A DNA stretch of 40,753 nt from contig JAGVYY010000016.1 in the NCBI GenBank assembly GCA_018303005.1, positions 1 to 40,753 on the forward strand, read 5' to 3'. A program made the position numbers and the translations under genes. This document shows, one piece after another, positions 30,773 through 38,550 of the stretch (the first letter of the stretch is position 1; each line of letters opens with the position of its first letter). The stretch is from Candidatus Woesearchaeota archaeon. Its GTDB lineage: Archaea > Nanobdellota > Nanobdellia > SCGC-AAA011-G17 > GW2011-AR20. Below the pieces are notes generated by a model. It saw only the letters and a program-made list of their open reading frames with translations. It searched no databases and had not been told where the DNA came from.

Positions 30773-31408
30773 TTATTGTATTATAGAATTTTGAATTTTC
30801 ACAAGATAGTCCCATTCTTCTTGTCCAAGTGGTTCTATTCCTGATAAATATTTATATGGTAAACCATTTGGGCAGACTATTTTTAAATCTCCTTCTTTAA
30901 TATCACCACTTCCCATCTTAAAGGATTGCAATACTTTTGAATTTAAACCTAAAATAAAACCTTTTCTTTTTTCAGCTTCATGAATAATTTTTAGCAAATT
31001 ACTTCTTCGGAATCCTAACTTTGGATGTTTTTTTAATATTTCATCCATAAAATAATCTCCTTCACTTAACATAAGCGACTCAACATAATCTTTTGCATTT
31101 TCTATATCTAAATCAAGTAATCTTATTAAATAATGACTTTCTGCATTTTGCCCGGCATATTGAGAAGTTCTTTCAATAACATCATGTTCATCAGGGAAAG
31201 TATCTCTAAGAGGATGATTCTGAAATTTCGATTTGAAAGGAAAAAAATATATCTCTCTCGATGCACCATATAATCTTCCAAGTAAAACACCGTTATTTAC
31301 AATATATTCCATAGATTCCAAACTTGTTCCATGATAGCCAACACAATCTTCGCTATCTAAACCTGTTTCAAAAAGCTGAACAATATGTTTTATTCTTTCC
31401 ATTTCCAC
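30773..31408 (-). CDS. Possible ADP-ribosyltransferase-fold protein
   Basis: In this 211-residue protein, VGYHGTSLESMEYIVNNGVL (about 23-42), followed by GASREIYFFPF, resembles the H-G-T-S plus helix pattern at the NAD site of ART/PARP-like and RNA 2'-phosphotransferase-like folds. The expected tyrosine and late glutamate cannot be assigned with certainty; SYAGQ- or EGDYFMDE-like stretches are candidates. There is no signal peptide. The gene converges with trpS. It could be a toxin-like effector, an RNA-modifying enzyme or a divergent non-enzymatic relative. A second ATG lies six codons... within the first residues (31402), so the start is uncertain by two codons. Confidence 0.4.
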   Translation of the reverse strand: MEMERIKHIVQLFETGLDSEDCVGYHGTSLESMEYIVNNGVLLGRLYGASREIYFFPFKSKFQNHPLRDTFPDEHDVIERTSQYAGQNAESHYLIRLLDLDIENAKDYVESLMLSEGDYFMDEILKKHPKLGFRRSNLLKIIHEAEKRKGFILGLNSKVLQSFKMGSGDIKEGDLKIVCPNGLPYKYLSGIEPLGQEEWDYLVKIQNSIIQ

Positions 31409-31534
31409 AAACCTAAACTATGTTCTACTCTATCAAAGATTTGATTAATTTACTGTTTATCAATTTTCTTCACAAGCTCAAAAAAATTTCCCTTATTAAA
31501 GATTTAATCAAACAGATATTTATACTCGTTTTAT

Positions 31535-31561
31535 GTTGTTACTCCATAGTTATATAACAAC
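31535..31561. promoter_or_regulatory. Inverted repeat upstream of the TrmB/receiver cluster
   Basis: GTTGTTA (31535-31541) and TAACAAC (31555-31561) form a 7-bp inverted repeat separated by 13 bp, just before the TATA box GATTTATAAAC (about 31566-31576). It is a candidate operator for the TrmB protein encoded at 31608. Confidence 0.45.
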
Positions 31562-31607
31562 GAAAGATTTATAAACTGTATTATTATTCTTTTATTATCT
31601 TATAGTA

Positions 31608-32411
31608 ATGAGATATAACAAGATGATAGTAAAACAAGATTTTTTGAAAAAGCTAAGAAGTATTTTTGATTTAAATATTTATGAGGCTAAAATTTGGGCT
31701 GCTTTGTTAAGTAAAGGCATTTCAAGCGCTGGCGAATTATCTGAGATTTCAGGAGTGCCAAGATCAAGGAGCTATGATGTCCTTGAAAGTTTGGAAAAGA
31801 GAGGATTTACCATAATGAAATTAGGCAAACCTATAAAATATATAGCTGTAAGGCCGAATGAAGTAGTCAACAGAGTAAAGAACTCTTTTATGGAAAAAGC
31901 AAAAGAGAGCATGGATGTTGTAGAAAAGATGAAGGATACTGATGATTTTAAGGAACTGGATTTATTGTACAAAAATGGAATTGAACATATTGATCCAACT
32001 AATCTTTCCGGAGCATTGAAAGGAAGAAGAAATGTATATGACCAATTGTCGAGCATGATAAAGAGTTCCAAGAAAAATATCATATTGATGACAACAAGTA
32101 AAGGACTTGTAAGAAAGAGTGAGATGCTGAAATCTAACCTGAAAAAACTGAAGAATGTAAATGTTAAGATATTAGTTCCTTTTAATGATGAAGTTAAAAT
32201 AGCAATTGAAGATTTGAAAGAATATGCTGAATTTAAGCATGTAGACAATATAAAATCGAGATTTTGCATTGTAGATGGGCAGGAAATATTATTTCTTCTA
32301 ACAAGCGATGAGAATATCCATGAAGCTTATGACTCAGCAGTCTGGGTAAAAACGCCATTGTTTGCAAGCACTTTAGAGCAATTTTTCAATAATGCCTGGG
32401 AAAAGTTATAA
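31608..32411 (+). CDS. TrmB-family transcriptional regulator
   Basis: This 267-residue protein has a TrmB winged helix: FDLNIYEAKIWAALLSKGIS, AGELSEISGVPRSRSYDVLE and SLEKRGFTIMKLGKPIKYIA (about 18-80). A helical linker and a C-terminal domain of the phospholipase-D-like TrmB type follow (NVYDQLSSMIKSSKKNIILM and RFCIVDGQEILFLLTSDENI). Its stop overlaps the ATG of a receiver-domain gene (TAATG), so the two are made together. TrmB proteins usually sense small molecules; pairing with receivers is unusual. Confidence 0.85.
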   Translation: MRYNKMIVKQDFLKKLRSIFDLNIYEAKIWAALLSKGISSAGELSEISGVPRSRSYDVLESLEKRGFTIMKLGKPIKYIAVRPNEVVNRVKNSFMEKAKESMDVVEKMKDTDDFKELDLLYKNGIEHIDPTNLSGALKGRRNVYDQLSSMIKSSKKNIILMTTSKGLVRKSEMLKSNLKKLKNVNVKILVPFNDEVKIAIEDLKEYAEFKHVDNIKSRFCIVDGQEILFLLTSDENIHEAYDSAVWVKTPLFASTLEQFFNNAWEKL

Positions 32412-32818
32412 TGGAAACAGACAAATACAAAATACTGGTTATAGATGATGAATATACTATTAGAGATATTTTAAGCCGTGCCCTACCGATTTTTGCAGAA
32501 AAAGATAACCTTGAATATGAAGTTTTAACTGCAGAAAATGGAGCAGATGCCCTGAAAAGACTAGAAGAGATTAAACCGGAAACGCCTGATGTGATTGTCT
32601 CTGATATTACAATGCCTATCATGAATGGTTTGGAATTTCTGACACAGCTAAATGATAAAGGATATAGAAGCATCCCGGTCATATTATGCAGCGGCAATTC
32701 TGATGACATGAAAAATTTATCAGATAATCATAGAGCTATTGTAAAGGAAATCCTGCAGAAACCAATCAGATCTTTATATGTTTATAATGCTGTAAAAAAA
32801 TACACAATACCAAGATAA
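32411..32818 (+). CDS. Stand-alone response regulator receiver (CheY-like)
   Basis: This 135-residue protein is a single receiver domain. The acidic pocket is in ILVIDDEYTIRD (about 8-19), the phospho-acceptor Asp in DVIVSDITMPIMNGLEF (near 60), the Ser/Thr position in VILCSGNS, and the conserved Lys in ILQKPIRSL. There is no output domain. It is cotranscribed with the TrmB regulator. No histidine kinase is in the window. Confidence 0.88.
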   Translation: METDKYKILVIDDEYTIRDILSRALPIFAEKDNLEYEVLTAENGADALKRLEEIKPETPDVIVSDITMPIMNGLEFLTQLNDKGYRSIPVILCSGNSDDMKNLSDNHRAIVKEILQKPIRSLYVYNAVKKYTIPR

Positions 32819-32859
32819 TCTGAGATTTTAATTAACCGGTAGTTTAATCTGACAAAGAA

Positions 32860-33244
32860 ATGACAAATAAGGAACATAACATACTGGTGGTAGATGATGA
32901 CTATAACTTTTTGTTTTTACTAATTGGCATTATCACAAATAAACTAGACAAAGATTATGTTCTCTTTACATCTTCTGATGGTACAGATGCTCTGATCAAA
33001 GCTGGAAAAAATAATATAGATTTAATAGTGTCTGACACATATATGCCTCGAATGAATGGCTATGAACTCTTCCAAAAGATAAGAGAAAAAGAATATTTTG
33101 ACAATATAAGGTTCATTGCGATGAGTAGTGATGCAGAATCAATCAAGAAAATATGGTGAAAGAGGAATTGATGCATTCATAGACAAATATGATGACATAC
33201 CTGACAGATTAATTGAACTGATTAAGAATTTAACCTGTCAATAG
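32860..33244 (+). pseudogene. Second receiver-domain gene with a frame break
   Basis: The first frame (32860-33159) starts MTNKEHNILVVDDDYNFLFL and contains the phospho-acceptor stretch LIVSDTYMPRMNGYELF and RFIAMSSDAES, then stops at TGG TGA. In the +1 frame from about 33146 the sequence continues YGERGIDAFIDKYDDIPDRL, then IELIKNLTCQ, which supplies the missing Lys (DKY) and last helix of a receiver. A one-base indel in the run AAGAAAATAT explains it. The intact product would be about 128 residues. A sequencing error is quite possible. Confidence 0.7.
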
Positions 33245-33264
33245 ATTTAAACCAAATGTAATTT

Positions 33265-33636
33265 TCATTTCTCCTGTTTTTTTATAAAAGCGATGTAAAC
33301 AAGCAGCAAAGCGCCTATTACATTATAAGAATCTGCCAAATTAAAGACAGGCCAGAATCTCAAATCAATGAAATCACGGACAAATCCGAACAACAGCCTG
33401 TCAATCAGGTTTCCAGCAGTTCCTGCAATAATCAGCAATATACTGATCCTTAAATCATGATAGTTCCTGTAATAATATACTGCTCCAAAAAGAACAATAA
33501 AACTTAGAATTATCAGTAATAAATTTTTCTCCTGTAATATGCCAAATGCTGCACCTGTATTTGTAATTCCTGGAATCAAAAATTTTGTCAGCTGATCCAG
33601 GAATATCAATAAAACAATCAGCAATACCTTTTTCAT
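33265..33636 (-). CDS. lspA: Lipoprotein signal peptidase (signal peptidase II)
   Basis: LspA is a membrane aspartyl protease that removes signal peptides from lipoproteins. This 123-residue protein has four hydrophobic segments and the family motifs: [10 protein letters not shown] (about 12-21), [28 protein letters not shown] with the first catalytic Asp, and [11 protein letters not shown] with the second. It is shorter than bacterial enzymes (about 160) but has all motifs. LspA is typical of bacteria and patchy in archaea, suggesting transfer. TTTTAAACC on the minus strand at about 33644-33652 is its likely TATA box. Confidence 0.9.
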   Translation of the reverse strand: MKKVLLIVLLIFLDQLTKFLIPGITNTGAAFGILQEKNLLLIILSFIVLFGAVYYYRNYHDLRISILLIIAGTAGNLIDRLLFGFVRDFIDLRFWPVFNLADSYNVIGALLLVYIAFIKKQEK

Positions 33637-33678
33637 AACAAAAGGTTTAAAAGTATGCGCGTTTATAAGTGTTTAGAA

Positions 33679-35094
33679 ATGGCTGAGATGAAAAAAGAGG
33701 AAACAAAGAAGGAGGACCCTATTGGCAAACCAGTTCATAGCCTTTTCATTGAAGTAGAAGAAACAGGTGCCGGCATAGAAAAATTTTATTTTTGGATTAT
33801 AAAATTTCTGGAGTCAACCCAGCCTTCAGGACTTAGCGCTATTAATGGTCCTAAATTTAAGGTTGAAAAGATAAAAGATATATTTTCTGCCAGTGAAACA
33901 AGCGCTTTTTTCGGGAGCATTGAACAGAGAAAGGGATTGCAGCAGGAAAAGGTATCGCAGTATATGGCAACATTGGGAAGAATGACCAGGGATTTATTCC
34001 AGATTGTCAGAGAGCTAAGGATAATTGATGAAAGGCTGACTTATTATAACAATAGCGAGGACAGAAAAAGACCTGATTGGGAAGATTCTGAGATTGCATT
34101 AAAAAGCATATGGATAGACCTTGTTGAAGGTGGCAGCAAGAACCCTGGCTCTGTCCTTGGATTGGGAAGCCAAGTAGGATTTGTTATACTGCCTGATTTA
34201 TTCTTTACAATACATCCTGAGAAGGTAAGTGATGTTAAGACAGAGATTTCTGGTGGTGAAGGAAAATACAAGAACCTGGAAGGCATAAACAGAAAAGTCA
34301 GAGAAGTCCTGAGAAGAAAATTATGGCAATATCTGACGTGGAAAGAGACCACAGGAAAAGAGATAAGGCAGAGAAAGAGTTTTGTCTTGAAATTTTTAAG
34401 GCAGCATTATAATGTCATGAGGATGTACATAACATGGCTAAAACCTTATCTGAGAAACATCAAAAGGCTGCAGTCAAGTCAGGAAAATTATCCTGAAATT
34501 GTTGCTGCATTTGATACAAGCAAAATAGAATTAGAGATTCTTGCAAAAAAAGTGGAGAGCGAAAAACAAGAAGTATTTCCATGCATAATAGTGAAATTTG
34601 ATTATGTCTCGATTCCGCAGATGGCATACCAACAAGAGTTCCAGAGAGGAGCTCTACATGTCGGAGACTCCAAGATTATATTTGAGGCTTATGCCCTGAC
34701 ACAGAAACAGATAGAAGCATATAAGAAAAAGATAGAGGATGAGGATTTGGAATTGATAGCTTCTGTGTATGAGTCAATGGAATCCTTAAAGGATGATTTA
34801 AAGAATTATCTAGAACAGGAAGGCGAGAAATGGTTCAAGAAGGATGAGGAAGTTAAAAAAGAGGAGAAGAAGAATATCCTGACTGCATTTTTTTCAGGCA
34901 TTACAGAAGGATTCAGCAATGTATCAAAAGGGTTCAGTGGCATCTTTTCCATAAAATTAAAAAGCATGACAGAAAAGGAAGAAAGCCATTGGTCTTTTAT
35001 GGATGCAAAGAAAAAGGCTGAAGATGAGGCAAAACTAAACTTATGGATTCTATATGATGTTTTCAAGAAAGCGCACAGAATGGTTACCTGGTAA
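33679..35094 (+). CDS. Large hypothetical soluble protein
   Basis: I do not recognise this protein of about 471 residues (MAEMKKEETKKEDPIGKPVH from ATG 33679; in-frame ATGs at 33655 and 33688 are alternatives, since two TATA-like elements lie at 33645-33654 and 33660-33668). It is charged and largely helical, with no signal peptide. The middle has WIDLVEGGSKNPGSVLGLGS and TWKETTGKEIRQRKSFVLKF; the C-terminal third includes an amphipathic stretch LTAFFSGITEGFSNVSKGFS. It may bind membranes or form a cytoplasmic scaffold; this is only inference. Confidence 0.6.
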   Translation: MAEMKKEETKKEDPIGKPVHSLFIEVEETGAGIEKFYFWIIKFLESTQPSGLSAINGPKFKVEKIKDIFSASETSAFFGSIEQRKGLQQEKVSQYMATLGRMTRDLFQIVRELRIIDERLTYYNNSEDRKRPDWEDSEIALKSIWIDLVEGGSKNPGSVLGLGSQVGFVILPDLFFTIHPEKVSDVKTEISGGEGKYKNLEGINRKVREVLRRKLWQYLTWKETTGKEIRQRKSFVLKFLRQHYNVMRMYITWLKPYLRNIKRLQSSQENYPEIVAAFDTSKIELEILAKKVESEKQEVFPCIIVKFDYVSIPQMAYQQEFQRGALHVGDSKIIFEAYALTQKQIEAYKKKIEDEDLELIASVYESMESLKDDLKNYLEQEGEKWFKKDEEVKKEEKKNILTAFFSGITEGFSNVSKGFSGIFSIKLKSMTEKEESHWSFMDAKKKAEDEAKLNLWILYDVFKKAHRMVTW

Positions 35095-35163
35095 TGACAT
35101 CCTCCAACTAATGAATTGATTGGCTTCCAACGAAAGGAACTGCGAAGTTACTTTTCATATAAA

Positions 35164-35180
35164 ACATATATTTAAATAAA
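35164..35180 (+). promoter_or_regulatory. TATA box of the 35.2-37.7 kb operon
   Basis: ACATATATTTAAATAAA lies about 25-35 nt before ATG 35203, a good archaeal TATA element with near-leaderless spacing. Confidence 0.5.
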
Positions 35181-35202
35181 ACATTTCCTTGATATTATTC
35201 TT

Positions 35203-35799
35203 ATGCAAAAAATTAAAAAAAATGAGTTCCTGAATACCAAAAAATCCTCTGATAGTGCAACAAACAAGGATTTCCTGAATAGATTCAGTCATCTGCAAGA
35301 ATTATTGAAAAACATTAAAGGTGAGGGTGTAAAAAATAATGTAAAGAAAGACATTGAGAGTTTTAAAGATGATATAGAGAAAAAAGATCTTTTAAGGATA
35401 AATACCGAGCTTGTGCAGCAGGCTGTAGCAAGGATTGAAAATACCTTAAGAGAAGGCCAGGCTAAAAATGATTATAATCATGAGTTTCATGGCCTGAATC
35501 CAAGAAACAAAGAGAGTTCTAAATTAGAAAATGCAATAGAAGAGCTTGCGAAAGATCTGCCAAGGGATAAAGGCACAAACAACAATGTCAATTACGGCGT
35601 TTCTAATACCAAATATGGAAACAGCTATTCACAAAATTATGAGTCAGTACGGTATAATATCGGGAAAGAGCAGGAAAACAGGAAAAAAACCGAGCATGAA
35701 TTCGCAATTGTAGAAAAAACCATACAATATGGACAAAGTGATGTTGCGATAGATATATATAACAAGGAAAGGATTAACAAACACAAACATGGCATTTGA
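35203..35799 (+). CDS. Hypothetical charged helical protein
   Basis: This 198-residue protein is not recognised. It begins MQKIKKNEFLNTKKSSDSAT. The first half is helical with coiled-coil tendency (FLNRFSHLQELLKNIKGEG, VQQAVARIENTLREGQAKN). An asparagine/tyrosine/serine-rich low-complexity stretch follows (NNNVNYGVSNTKYGNSYSQN), then a short helical tail. It overlaps the TIM-barrel gene by 11 nt, so the products are probably made together and may interact. Confidence 0.5.
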   Translation: MQKIKKNEFLNTKKSSDSATNKDFLNRFSHLQELLKNIKGEGVKNNVKKDIESFKDDIEKKDLLRINTELVQQAVARIENTLREGQAKNDYNHEFHGLNPRNKESSKLENAIEELAKDLPRDKGTNNNVNYGVSNTKYGNSYSQNYESVRYNIGKEQENRKKTEHEFAIVEKTIQYGQSDVAIDIYNKERINKHKHGI

Positions 35800-37663
35800 A
35801 AGCGATTACTGGCATACTTTGGACAATCCTGTGGCAAAGAAGCTTAACCTAGACCCGGGAACATTGGGAATATCAACTCCACCTTTCAAAGATCAGGTAG
35901 AATCTTTAAGAACAAGAATATTCCAGGGTGCTTCCAGGATTGAGCTAGGATTTACAGGATCAGGAAAGGGTAATCTAGCACAGGGGTCTACTACACCAGA
36001 ACAATATGGAAAAGAGGAAAGAGAATCAATAAGGCATTTAGCAAAACTTAATGAGGTTCAATTGTCTACACATGCAACTTTCGGCATTGGTGGATTGTCT
36101 GGATTCAGCTCTGAGGAAAAAGGATTCAGCAAAACTGCCGCTGAACACAGCCTGAATGAGGTTAAAAGAGCAATAGACTTTGCTGCTGATACAGCAGGTG
36201 GTGGTCCTATTGTATTACATACGCAAGAATTTCCCAGACCAATATCAAACGTAAAGCCAGAGGGTGTAAAGGGAAGATTTGAAGGTTTTCCAGGAGAAGA
36301 AACAGAAGGGATGATATATTTTGCTGATAAAAGAACAGGGGAGATTAGCGCAATAAAAAAAGATGTCATAATACCAAAGCCTAAATTGATAAACAAAGAC
36401 AATCCTGATGAGGGATATGTCAGGGATGCAGAAGGAAAGATAGAATTTGAGAAGAAGAAATTCTGGGAATATATTGAGGAGGAAAAAAATATTCTTCGCA
36501 AGAAAAATCCAGGATTTGATGAAAATTATATTCAGAAAGAATCTGAACTAAATGTGTTAAAGGAATTTGAAAAACGACAGATTGAAAGGCTTGAAGGAGA
36601 AAGAGAAAGATTTGACACAGGTGTGAGAGATTTTGAGAAAGAATTGAGATCTTTAAACAACCTAAAAGAGAATTATAATAAGGTGTTAAATGAATCACAG
36701 GACAAAGAAGCTGTAAGAGCTATGTTAAGGCAAAGAATAAGGTCTGATCCAAACCTGGCAAGAGGCTTAAACCTGCATATACCAGAAGAAGAAGAGAAAT
36801 TCATCAGGGAACCTGAAAAATTCTTAGACGAAGCAATCAAAGATAAAAAATCAACAGAAAAATATTACAGAGAAGCTGTTATCTCCTATGGCAGAGAACT
36901 TGAAACTGCCAAAGAAAGACAGAGCACATTAAGGCCTATTGAAGAAGTTGGCTTAAACAGAAGCGCTGAAACAATAGCCAGGGCTGCCATATTTGCATAT
37001 GACAAAGAAAAGCTGAAAAAACTAGAAAGGCCATTGTTTGTTGCTCCTGAAAACTTGTTTGATACATCTTATGGATCAGATCCAAGAGAGCTAAGAAAAG
37101 TAATTGAAACCTCCAGAGAAAAGATGGCTGAAAAATTAGTTGAAGATACAGCCAGACATTTAAGCAAAGAACAAGCAAAAAAAATTGCTGAGGAACATAT
37201 AAAAGCTACATTTGATATTGGTCATTTGAATACATGGAGAAAGTATTTTACAGGAAATGATGAAGAGTTCAAGAAATGGGTCTTAAAAGAAGTTGAAGAC
37301 CTACAAAAAAGAGAAATCATCGGACATGTACATTTAAGTGATAATTTCGGATATTATGACGAGCATGTAAGTCCTGGATTTGGTAATGCCCCTGTTGCAG
37401 AATTTGTAAAGAAACTAAAAGAGTTTGGATACAAAGGGACGATGCTGGTTGAGCCAGGACATCAGGATGCTAGAGCCTGGACAGAAGCAATGAGAAATTT
37501 ACACTCGCCCATTTACAGATCAAAATCATGGACTGATATTGAATCAGGTTATTTTGGCAAGAATTATGTTCCCGGATATGCAGTCGGGAGTTATGCTCCT
37601 GACATCAGCTTAGGAGACGAGCACAGAGACTTTAAGTTCTGGAGTGGTGTATCAATTGAATAG
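35789..37663 (+). CDS. Xylose isomerase-like TIM-barrel protein with a large insertion
   Basis: The 624-residue protein starts and ends like AP-endonuclease-2/xylose-isomerase-like TIM barrels: RIELGFTGSGKGN and HATFGIGGLSGFSSEEKG near the N-terminus, and FDIGHLNTWRKYF, GHVHLSDNFGYYDEHVSPGF and GTMLVEPGHQD near the C-terminus, with His, Asp and Glu suited to bind metals. Typical members are 250-300 residues. Here about 240 residues (roughly 190-430), rich in charged helices (FEKRQIERLEGERERFDTG and similar), separate the two parts. The activity could be sugar isomerisation or DNA-end processing; neither is shown. The insertion may recruit the cotranscribed partner. Confidence 0.6.
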   Translation: MAFESDYWHTLDNPVAKKLNLDPGTLGISTPPFKDQVESLRTRIFQGASRIELGFTGSGKGNLAQGSTTPEQYGKEERESIRHLAKLNEVQLSTHATFGIGGLSGFSSEEKGFSKTAAEHSLNEVKRAIDFAADTAGGGPIVLHTQEFPRPISNVKPEGVKGRFEGFPGEETEGMIYFADKRTGEISAIKKDVIIPKPKLINKDNPDEGYVRDAEGKIEFEKKKFWEYIEEEKNILRKKNPGFDENYIQKESELNVLKEFEKRQIERLEGERERFDTGVRDFEKELRSLNNLKENYNKVLNESQDKEAVRAMLRQRIRSDPNLARGLNLHIPEEEEKFIREPEKFLDEAIKDKKSTEKYYREAVISYGRELETAKERQSTLRPIEEVGLNRSAETIARAAIFAYDKEKLKKLERPLFVAPENLFDTSYGSDPRELRKVIETSREKMAEKLVEDTARHLSKEQAKKIAEEHIKATFDIGHLNTWRKYFTGNDEEFKKWVLKEVEDLQKREIIGHVHLSDNFGYYDEHVSPGFGNAPVAEFVKKLKEFGYKGTMLVEPGHQDARAWTEAMRNLHSPIYRSKSWTDIESGYFGKNYVPGYAVGSYAPDISLGDEHRDFKFWSGVSIE

Positions 37664-37669
37664 ACTAAA

Positions 37670-38344
37670 ATGCCTACAAAATATAACATAGAATTAAGTA
37701 TTAATACAAATAGGGATTATCCTTTTGATTTATATGAACTAACTGCCAAACAATTTAATGCTGCTGGATTAATTGGTGAAAAGCATGTTAACCATTTTGG
37801 AAGATTGTATGATGGGTATGATAATTCATGTGAAAAGTTTGTACATGGCTATTTTGATATATTTTATGTGGGAGATAAACTAAGGACCATGAGAGAAATT
37901 TTAGATGAGGCGCGCATTAAAGCAAGCGGTTTTGATGAAATGCAACAAAAAGTTTTGGATATTGGTGATAAATTGGTCAGTTTATTGGAGGAGCACTTTC
38001 CTTTAGTTTCTTTACCATTAAATATTTATGATAGTATTCCTTTTATTAGCACAATGGAATTAAATACAGCTTGTGGGATACAAAGTACACATGCCCATGT
38101 TAAATATACTGAAGAGTTGAAAGGAGTTACTTATTTCTGGAAACCTAAAAAAGACAGATACTGGTATGACTTTGATACTATTATAAATTACTCAATTGAT
38201 TTAGAATTAAGCAGTATTAAAACTATTTTAAGCCGTAATGGGTTATTTTCTTTATTTGATTTTGTTTTATTTAAATTATTTACAAAGAGATTATATTGTA
38301 AAGCGCTTGAAGATCCTGATTCTATAGAGAGGATTCCATGGTAA
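37670..38344 (+). CDS. Hypothetical protein
   Basis: I do not recognise this 224-residue protein. It starts 6 bp after the TIM-barrel gene (MPTKYNIELSINTNRDYPFD). The middle is mixed alpha/beta with HVNHFGRLYDGYDNSCEKFV; further on are ACGIQSTHAHVKYTEELKG and aromatic FWKPKKDRYWYDFDTIINYS. No membrane segment or signal peptide is clear. Close spacing suggests the same operon, but its lower G+C content than the upstream gene hints at a separate origin. Confidence 0.45.
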   Translation: MPTKYNIELSINTNRDYPFDLYELTAKQFNAAGLIGEKHVNHFGRLYDGYDNSCEKFVHGYFDIFYVGDKLRTMREILDEARIKASGFDEMQQKVLDIGDKLVSLLEEHFPLVSLPLNIYDSIPFISTMELNTACGIQSTHAHVKYTEELKGVTYFWKPKKDRYWYDFDTIINYSIDLELSSIKTILSRNGLFSLFDFVLFKLFTKRLYCKALEDPDSIERIPW

Positions 38345-38396
38345 ATTTCGATCAGGAAAATAAAAAACTATAAAAGGAAAGAATATCACTATAAAT

Positions 38397-38525
38397 ATGA
38401 AAATGCAAGAAAAGAATATTATTTATTTAACCTGGAATGAAATTGAGTTAATATATGCTGGAAGAACTTATATTAAAAATTATTTATATGACGACTGGAA
38501 TTATAGCTGTACTTCAATAGAATAA
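38397..38525 (+). CDS. Possible 42-residue small protein
   Basis: From ATG 38397 the frame reads MKMQEKNIIYLTWNEIELIY, then AGRTYIKNYLYDDWNYSCTS. It sits between the hypothetical gene and the helicase on the opposite strand. The aromatic-rich composition is like a real protein fragment, but the ribosome-binding site is weak and no family is recognised. Confidence 0.3.
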   Translation: MKMQEKNIIYLTWNEIELIYAGRTYIKNYLYDDWNYSCTSIE

Positions 38526-38550
38526 ATTATAATTAAATTTTTTATTTATT

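Noticed and set aside
32819-32860. Operator in the spacer between the two receiver genes
   Set aside because: Only weak imperfect symmetry around AACCGGT is present; no clear TATA element goes with it.
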